A stretch of DNA of 64,000 nt from assembly GCF_003611695.1 (NCBI RefSeq), contig NZ_RAWE01000001.1:62001-126000 (forward strand). The letters run 5' to 3'. The notes under the pieces are model-generated. The model did not search any database, was not told the origin of the DNA, and saw only the letters and a list, made by a program, of their open reading frames with translations. Each line of letters opens with the position of its first letter. Positions within the stretch are counted from its first letter, which is position 1. Positions 58,662 to 64,000 of the stretch are shown here, in pieces. The position numbers were made by a program, and so were the translations under genes. The stretch is from Corallococcus carmarthensis. GTDB lineage: Bacteria; Myxococcota; Myxococcia; Myxococcales; Myxococcaceae.

Positions 58662-59561
58662 ATGAGCATCGACCTCGACTCGCTGAAGGTCTTCGTCCGC
58701 GTCGCCGAGCTGCGGAGCTTCACCGATGCGGCACGTCAGCTGGGCATTCCCAAAGCGCGTGCGTCGGCGCGAGTCCTGAGACTGGAAGCCGAACTGGGAA
58801 CACAGCTTCTCCAGCGCTCGACCCGCGTCGTCCGGCTCACGCCCGAGGGCGAGCTGCTCCTCAAGCGCGCCCCCGGGTTTCTCGCGGAGGCTGACGAAAT
58901 CGAGACGCTCTTTCACGCCGGTCGCGTGCTGCGCGGGCGGGTGCGCATGGAGCTGCCGGTCGTCGTCGCGCTCAGGTTCGTCATCCCCCGGCTGCCGGAG
59001 CTGCTGGCCCGGCACCCGCAGCTCCAGGTGGACATCTGCGCGAGCGACCGAATCGTCGCGGCGCTGCGTGAAGGCTTCGACCTTGTGTTGCGCATCGGCG
59101 CGGTCGCCGAACCGGGCCTCGTCGGCCGACGCATTGGCGAATCAACGATGATGAACTGCGCGAGCCCGTCGTACCTGCGCCAGTACGGAACGCCGCGCAC
59201 GCTGGACGAGCTGCGCTCCCACCTGGTCGTCCATTACGCTGCGGATCCCGTCCCAAACTTCGAGTACCTCGAGGGAGATGTCTATCGGGAGCTGCCGATG
59301 CGCAGCGTGGTCACGGTCGACAATTTCGAAGCGTATGAAGAGGCCTGCATCGCGGGCCTGGGCATCGCGCAGGTTCCCCGTCATGGCCTCGAGCGACATG
59401 ACAACACGCTCGTCGAGATCCTTCCGGAGTTCGTCGCGCGGCCCGCGCCTATCGTGCTCCTGCACACGCACGGGCGCTCGGTGCCGCGCCGCGTGCGGGT
59501 GGTGATGAATTGGTTGATGGGCGTGCTCGCGCCCATCGTTGGTGAACTCGTACCGCGGTGA
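58662..59561 (+). CDS. LysR-family regulator divergent from the SDR
   Basis: A 299-aa protein, MSIDLDSLKVFVRVAE, with the LysR HTH FTDAARQLGIPKARASARVL and LEAELGTQLLQRSTRVV (split as ARQLGIPKARASARV and ELGTQLLQRSTR). The co-inducer domain has VHYAADPVPNFEYLEG and AGLGIAQVPRHGLE. It belongs to the large PltR/DmlR-like subgroup. The palindrome in front suggests autoregulation and control of the SDR operon. Confidence 0.87.
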   Translation: MSIDLDSLKVFVRVAELRSFTDAARQLGIPKARASARVLRLEAELGTQLLQRSTRVVRLTPEGELLLKRAPGFLAEADEIETLFHAGRVLRGRVRMELPVVVALRFVIPRLPELLARHPQLQVDICASDRIVAALREGFDLVLRIGAVAEPGLVGRRIGESTMMNCASPSYLRQYGTPRTLDELRSHLVVHYAADPVPNFEYLEGDVYRELPMRSVVTVDNFEAYEEACIAGLGIAQVPRHGLERHDNTLVEILPEFVARPAPIVLLHTHGRSVPRRVRVVMNWLMGVLAPIVGELVPR

Positions 59562-59620
59562 GCCGTGGGCGCGTGCATCTCCAGCCACGGCGGGAGTGCG
59601 CACTCGAACCGGCGCCCCGG

Positions 59621-59872
59621 TCAGGTGGACGCGGACGCGGCGGCGGCCTTCGCCTCCGCGTCCCGCCTCGCGAGGATGGAGGCGCTGGCGGGAACCACCA
59701 CCAGGCTGCCCATCCAGCAGAAGAAGCCGAAGGTGGGGTAGGACAGCTCGAGTCGGCGGCTCCGGCTCCCGCCTCCGGTTGTGGGGACGGGGATCGCGTA
59801 CCAGGAGAAGGTGGACAGCCCGACGATCACCGCCGCGATTCCCACCCAGAAGGCCCGCCGGTACCGGCCCAT
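59621..59872 (-). CDS. Small membrane protein
   Basis: An 83-aa protein, MGRYRRAFWVGIAAVI, with two hydrophobic segments (VGIAAVIVGLSTFSWYA and FCWMGSLVVVPASASIL) and a charged tail (ARRDAEAKAAAA). No family is known. It is convergent with the LysR gene and lies between it and the glycosyltransferase. Confidence 0.6.
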   Translation of the reverse strand: MGRYRRAFWVGIAAVIVGLSTFSWYAIPVPTTGGGSRSRRLELSYPTFGFFCWMGSLVVVPASASILARRDAEAKAAAASAST

Positions 59873-60089
59873 CGCCAGGCGTCAACCGAGGAGCTGCGGT
59901 GGGGGCAGGGGACGTGCTGGGGGGCGCGGACGTCATGTTCCCGCCGACACTGCCTCGGAGTCCGCGCGAACGCCGGAGCCGCCCCGCTCCGTCGGTCGTC
60001 CGCGTGTCCAACCTCCACCTGGAGGACCGTGCCTCGCCGGAGGACTCGCGCAGGACAGGGGAGGGCGGAGGCGGGCCACGCTCCGCGAT

Positions 60090-61412
60090 TCAGGCGACTT
60101 CGGTGGTGGGACTGGCCACCTCGCGGTGCTGCCGGAGCATCCGCTGGACGAGCTCCTCCAGCGGCTCCGGTCGGTCCGCCTCGTGGAAGCGCGCGCTCAT
60201 GGCGGTGACGGCCTGCTTGTAGGATGGATCTCCCAACACCTTGTCGAGCAGCGCGAGCAGTCCGGGGGCTCCGAGCTCCCGAGGCGGGGCCATGACACCG
60301 ATGCCGTGCTTGTCCACGATGCGGGCCACGAAGGGCTGGTCCTGGGTCAGGGGGAGCGCCACCATGGGCACGCCCTCCCAGATGCATTCCTTCACCGTGT
60401 TGAAGCCGGCGTGCGTCACCATCACCGCGGCGCGCCGCAGCAGCGGCAACTGAGGGAAGGACTGCACCGCGATGAGGTTGGGCGCGCGCCCGTCGAGCGT
60501 GGCCGGATCCGCGGACGTGCCCGTCCCCATGACGAACTGCCAGTCCGGCCGTTGCTTCGCCACGTCCACCATGGCCCTCAGCAGGGGCGGGACCCACTTG
60601 GACACATAGCCGCGGGTCCCCATGGAGAACACGATGAGGGGGCGGTCCTCCCTCAGCCGTTCCCAGGCAAAGGGCTGCGCCTCGCGATGCTCCTGGTTGA
60701 TGCAGGGGCCCACGTGGTGGATGCGGGCCGCCGCGGCAGTCCCCGCGATGTTGGCGAATGCCTCCGGGAAGAGCATCAGCTCGTTCACGCCCCCCACGCC
60801 GTGGAAGGGGTTGTTCCCCGGCGTGCCCAGGTTCTTCTGCCGCAGGAGCGTCTCGAAGGCGAACTCGAAGCGCGCGTGCAGCCCCAACCCGACCAGCGTG
60901 CCGTGGATCGCCTTCGCCAGCACCCGCATCACCGGCTTCGGTCTCCGCACAGGCTGTCCGAACAGGTGTTCCCGGAAGTGGAGGGGAACCGTCGTGTGCA
61001 GCCGCAGGAAGGGAATCCCGGAGGCATGGACCGCCGGGCCCGCGTACTTGAACCGCTCGTCAAAGAGGATGAGGTCCGGGCGGATGCGCTCGATGGTGCG
61101 GTCCAACTCGCCATCCAGCAGTGCCTGGAACATCGCGTTCTGACTTCGGACGCTGTCCCGCAGCGGGGACAGCAGGCCCAGGAGGCTCCGGCTGCGCCCC
61201 ATGCGGGTCGACGCCTGGACCAGGTAGTCCCGCGCAAGGCTGGACTCGAAGATGGGAACGAACTCGAAGCCCGCTGCACGCACGGCCTGCTCCGCCGCGA
61301 GCATGCAGCAGAAGACGACCTGGTGCCCCAGCCGCTGGAGCTCGTCGGCCAACCGCAGACAGGGGTTGAGATGCCCTGTGTGGGGCAGGGGGAAGATCAT
61401 CAGCTTGGCCAT
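60090..61412 (-). CDS. UGT-type glycosyltransferase (MGT/OleD-like)
   Basis: A 440-aa GT1 glycosyltransferase starting MAKLMIFPLPHTGHLN. The N-terminal acceptor half has the TGHLNP motif with the catalytic His and a QVVFCC strand. The C-terminal donor half has LIVFSMGTRGYVSKW, FPQLPLLRRAAVMVTHAGFNTVKECIWEGVPMVALPLTQDQ (cited by pieces: MVTHAGFNTV and EGVPMVALPLTQDQ), the UDP-sugar signature. Such enzymes glycosylate macrolides, carotenoids or other small molecules. It is divergent from a GMC oxidoreductase. Confidence 0.88.
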   Translation of the reverse strand: MAKLMIFPLPHTGHLNPCLRLADELQRLGHQVVFCCMLAAEQAVRAAGFEFVPIFESSLARDYLVQASTRMGRSRSLLGLLSPLRDSVRSQNAMFQALLDGELDRTIERIRPDLILFDERFKYAGPAVHASGIPFLRLHTTVPLHFREHLFGQPVRRPKPVMRVLAKAIHGTLVGLGLHARFEFAFETLLRQKNLGTPGNNPFHGVGGVNELMLFPEAFANIAGTAAAARIHHVGPCINQEHREAQPFAWERLREDRPLIVFSMGTRGYVSKWVPPLLRAMVDVAKQRPDWQFVMGTGTSADPATLDGRAPNLIAVQSFPQLPLLRRAAVMVTHAGFNTVKECIWEGVPMVALPLTQDQPFVARIVDKHGIGVMAPPRELGAPGLLALLDKVLGDPSYKQAVTAMSARFHEADRPEPLEELVQRMLRQHREVASPTTEVA

Positions 61413-61797
61413 GAGCAACTCACGAGAGGCCGCACGCGGCCACGGGGCAGGGAACCGGGGGAAGCGGGAGCAACGCGGTGGGGGCGCTCCAGTCCACGCG
61501 CGAAGCGCGAGGGGTGTCGCTCTCGGGGGACGATCAGGGCGACAAGCATCGTCCCCCTCCACATTCCACCGGGACGTCCTCACACTCGCTCGGGCGCGCC
61601 GAGACGTCGGAGGTGCCCAACCTATCATGGCGTCCGGCCCGCGGTGCGTTCGACTCTTCATGGATTGGGCCGTGTTGCTGTGACTCCAAGTTTCAAGGAT
61701 TCTTGGGGCAGATGTCTTCCCCCATCTCATTTTCTCCCCAGGCGAAGGTGTTCACGAACCTGGAGGCGTTCTCCCCCGCCGCAGAGCGCGTCCTTCC
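61413..61797. other. 385-bp divergent promoter region
   Basis: Separates the glycosyltransferase from the GMC oxidoreductase. It should contain both promoters, but no clear palindrome, consensus box or extra gene is visible. Confidence 0.4.
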
Positions 61798-63282
61798 ATG
61801 AGCCTGTTCCAGCAGCGCTACGACGTGGTGATTGTCGGCAGTGGGCCGGGGGGCAGCACGCTGGCCTACAGCCTGGCGCGGCACGGCTGTCGTATCCTGT
61901 TGCTGGAGGAAGGCGACTTCCTCCAGCCAGATCCCGCGCGAGCGGAGGTGACCGCCATCTCCATGGGCGAGCTGCAGCGCAAGGGTCTGCGCAAGTACGT
62001 GGGCGGTTCCTCCAAGCTCTACGGCGCGGCCCTCTACCGCATGCGCGAGATCGACTTCCGGGCCACCGCCACGGAGACGGGGGAGTCCTCCGCGTGGCCC
62101 ATCTCCTACGCAGACCTGGAGCCGTACTACGCGCAGGCCGAGCGCCTCTACGGGGTGCGTGGCTCCCCGGAAGGAGATCCCTCGGAGCCTCCCCGTTCCG
62201 GGCCCTTTCCCCACGGCCCCATCCCACACGAGCCCTACATCGCGGAGGTCGTCGAGCGCATCCGCGCCCAGGGGCTGCCCGTCGCGTATATCCCCAAGGC
62301 GGTGGACCATGGGCCCGGCGGCCGGTGCGTGTTGTGCGCCACGTGCGATGGCTACTACTGCCAGCGCGATGCGAAGCTGGACGCGGAGGTCGCGGTGCTG
62401 CGGCCCGCCCTGTTGACGGGCCGCGTCCAGTTGCTCACCCGGGCCCGGTGCCTCAAGGTGCTCACCACCCCGGATGGCCGCAGCGCCACCGGCATCCTCC
62501 TGGAGCATGAGGGTGCGCGGCACGAGGTCCACGCTGGCGTCGTCGCGGTGTGCGCGGGCGTGACGCAGACGCCGCTCATTCTCTGGCGCTCGCGCAATGG
62601 GGCGCATCCCCAGGGGATCGGCAACGCCACGGGCTGTCTGGGGCGCTACCTCGCGGGGCATACCGCGGGGATGCTGTTCCCCATCCGGAACCTGCGGAAG
62701 GTGCCACCGCTGCACCAGAAGACCTTCGCCATCAACGCCTACTACGAACCGTCGGCGGACTGGCCATACCCGCTGGGCGTCATCCAGGCCGCGGGTCAGT
62801 TCCCGCTCTGGGAGAGCGTGCCGGGCTTCATGCGTCCGTTCGTGAAGTTCATCGCGCAGCGGAGTCTGATGTGCTTCCTGATGACGGAGGCCGTTCCCAG
62901 CAAGGACTCCGGGCTGCGGTTCGACGGAGACCGTATCGTCGGGATGCGCAGGCCCCTGCGGAACATGCGGACATACCGGAAGCTTCGGGAGCACGCGGTG
63001 CGTATCTTCAAGGACGCGGGCTACGGGTGGGTCTACTCGCCCCGGACGCCCGTCGCGCTCTGGCACCCGGTGGGCACGGCGCGCTTCGGCACGGACCCCG
63101 CGACTTCGGTGTTGGACCCCGACTGCCGCGTCCACGGCATGGACAACCTCTACGTGGCTGACTCCTGCTTCCTGCCCTCGGCGGGCGCGGTCAACACCTC
63201 CCTGAGCGTCATCGCCATGGCGTTGCGCGTGGCCGCCACCATCGCCCGGACGCCCACGGTCAGCAGCGTTCCCGCCGCCTGA
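61798..63282 (+). CDS. GMC-family FAD oxidoreductase
   Basis: A 494-aa protein. The FAD motif is VVIVGSGPGGSTLAYSL (GxGxxG, residues 9-25), with YVGGSSKLYGAALYRM as the second GMC motif. A CVLCATCDGYYC stretch (four Cys) is seen in the bacterial GMC group similar to sorbitol/cholesterol-oxidase relatives. The end has HPVGTARFG (catalytic His) and PSAGAVNTSLSVIAMA. The substrate may be a sugar, alcohol or sterol-like molecule. Its partner glycosyltransferase suggests a shared natural-product pathway. Confidence 0.88.
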   Translation: MSLFQQRYDVVIVGSGPGGSTLAYSLARHGCRILLLEEGDFLQPDPARAEVTAISMGELQRKGLRKYVGGSSKLYGAALYRMREIDFRATATETGESSAWPISYADLEPYYAQAERLYGVRGSPEGDPSEPPRSGPFPHGPIPHEPYIAEVVERIRAQGLPVAYIPKAVDHGPGGRCVLCATCDGYYCQRDAKLDAEVAVLRPALLTGRVQLLTRARCLKVLTTPDGRSATGILLEHEGARHEVHAGVVAVCAGVTQTPLILWRSRNGAHPQGIGNATGCLGRYLAGHTAGMLFPIRNLRKVPPLHQKTFAINAYYEPSADWPYPLGVIQAAGQFPLWESVPGFMRPFVKFIAQRSLMCFLMTEAVPSKDSGLRFDGDRIVGMRRPLRNMRTYRKLREHAVRIFKDAGYGWVYSPRTPVALWHPVGTARFGTDPATSVLDPDCRVHGMDNLYVADSCFLPSAGAVNTSLSVIAMALRVAATIARTPTVSSVPAA

Positions 63283-63284
63283 TA

Positions 63285-63480
63285 CACGCCTCGGCTGTGC
63301 GTGGCGCGCTGGCGCAGGGGCCGCCACGGTCGCTCCATGGGTTGAAGCCGCGGGCTGTAGGGTGGGGGCGGTACAGCGTCAGATGCGGGTAGCGCCGCAG
63401 CGCCCAATCCACCGGGCGGCCGCGGTGCCAGGGCGTGTTGTCGATGACGGGGACCCTGGCTGTGGCGCGCACGCGGATGC
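63285..63480 (-). pseudogene. IS630-family transposase remnant
   Basis: On the minus strand VPVIDNTPWHRGRPVD, then ALRRYPHLTLYR, matches the DDE-domain end of IS630 transposases (DNAPWHRGRPVD, HLTLYRLP). After a -1 frameshift near 63367 the next frame continues PPYSPRLQPMERPWRP and LRQRATHSR. Only the C-terminal part remains. It is a clear insertion-sequence scar with no ends visible. Confidence 0.75.
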
Positions 63481-63712
63481 CTGTCTTCAGTCGTCGGGCG
63501 GGGCGGCCTCGGGTAACTCTGGAACTGCGCGTGTTGATTCGGCGCAGGGCCGAAGCCAGCGCACTCGTGGCGGAGCTTCTTGCGCTTGCATCTGGCACAG
63601 CCACCCCACGCGCACTCCGGCGACGCCGCGAGACGTTGGGCGACCGGCACCCCACGCGCCGCGCGGGCCACCGCATCCTCCTCGCAGTCGCCCCTCTCCC
63701 GGAGGAACGCCC

Positions 63713-64000
63713 ATGCGCGCCGTGCTCCTGCTCTCCCTCATCCTGCCGCTGTCCCTCGCCCAGGCCCAGGAACTCCAACTGCAGCCCTACGCCTTCCAGG
63801 CCCGCGACGGTCGCGTCGTTCAGGCCGAGCTGGGCACCGTCACCGTGCCCCTGCGCCACGCCCGCCCCGAGGGCCCGGGTCTGCCCCTGCGCTTCGTGCG
63901 CTTCAAGAGCACGAGCCCCTCGCCCGCGGCCCCCATCGTCTACCTGGCCGGTGGCCCGGGCGGCTCCGGTATCGAGGCCGCACGCGGCGTCCGCTTCGAG
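63713..64000 (+). CDS. Secreted alpha/beta hydrolase (S33/TAP-like), 5' part only
   Basis: 96 codons from an ATG with GGAGG nine bases upstream. MRAVLLLSLILPLSLA is a signal peptide ending AQAQ. The mature chain continues LQPYAFQARDGRVVQA, then PIVYLAGGPGGSGIEA, the oxyanion/GGPGGSG motif of S33 prolyl-aminopeptidase/TAP-like secreted hydrolases. The catalytic triad lies beyond the window edge. Confidence 0.75.
   Translation, partial: MRAVLLLSLILPLSLAQAQELQLQPYAFQARDGRVVQAELGTVTVPLRHARPEGPGLPLRFVRFKSTSPSPAAPIVYLAGGPGGSGIEAARGVRFE

Overview
The window is high-GC bacterial chromosome and almost certainly comes from a predatory myxobacterium (Myxococcota; Corallococcus/Myxococcus-like, by inference). 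The pointers are a MYXO-CTERM type tail on a large kelch/Ig surface protein, a DUF4215 Cys-rich myxobacterial repeat, a Ser/Thr kinase fused to NTPase and FGE-sulfatase domains, an FHA-containing sigma-54 activator, and many long lipoproteins with Ig-like repeats. No rRNA, tRNA, CRISPR or intact IS was seen. The window cuts a UvrA-like gene at the left edge and a secreted S33-type hydrolase at the right edge.

Layout. 1-2.6 kb: UvrA-like start, then an ArsR/SRPBCC/DoxX/DUF1801 operon and a convergent methyltransferase. 2.8-6.4 kb: a zinc-ribbon-like hypothetical, a probably frameshifted membrane protein and an M48 metallopeptidase. 6.5-10.7 kb: two low-complexity proteins (6685-7674, 9547-10671), each preceded by the same layout of a tandem palindromic enhancer and a -24/-12 promoter, flanking an FG-GAP pseudogene and an HxlR/epoxide-hydrolase-like pair. 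10.7-16.3 kb: membrane protein, Cys-rich secreted peptide, TetR/NmrA, an O-methyltransferase and AraC/siderophore-interacting flavoprotein. 16.4-25.9 kb: three secreted beta-propeller proteins (kelch+Ig, SBBP, PQQ sugar dehydrogenase with fascin-like domains). 26-38 kb: accessory mosaic of TMEM175, GST, XRE, LysR/dehydratase, an ECF41 sigma fragment, an Imm5-like protein, LysR/aldo-keto reductase, a methyltransferase, AraC and an alpha/beta hydrolase lacking its serine. 38-45.4 kb: RhiA-like protein, then an apparent signalling operon (FHA sigma-54 activator, secreted ADYC-like protein, multidomain kinase). 45.6-54.2 kb: a lipoprotein, a 1406-aa M4 metalloprotease ending in a dockerin-like module, and 6 bp downstream an Ig-repeat lipoprotein ending in a cohesin-like domain. 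54.6-64 kb: metzincin-like lipoprotein with helical repeats, ricin-like protein, membrane protein/SDR with divergent LysR, UGT-type glycosyltransferase with divergent GMC oxidoreductase, an IS630 scar and the truncated hydrolase.

Two candidate systems stand out. One is the protease-dockerin/lipoprotein-cohesin pair, which would tether a secreted protease to the cell surface. The other is a putative sigma-54 regulon of two unusual effector-like proteins recognised from matching enhancer and promoter architecture. A third theme is the density of divergent regulator-enzyme cassettes, several with visible palindromic operators. All functions are inferred from sequence patterns; no database search was run.
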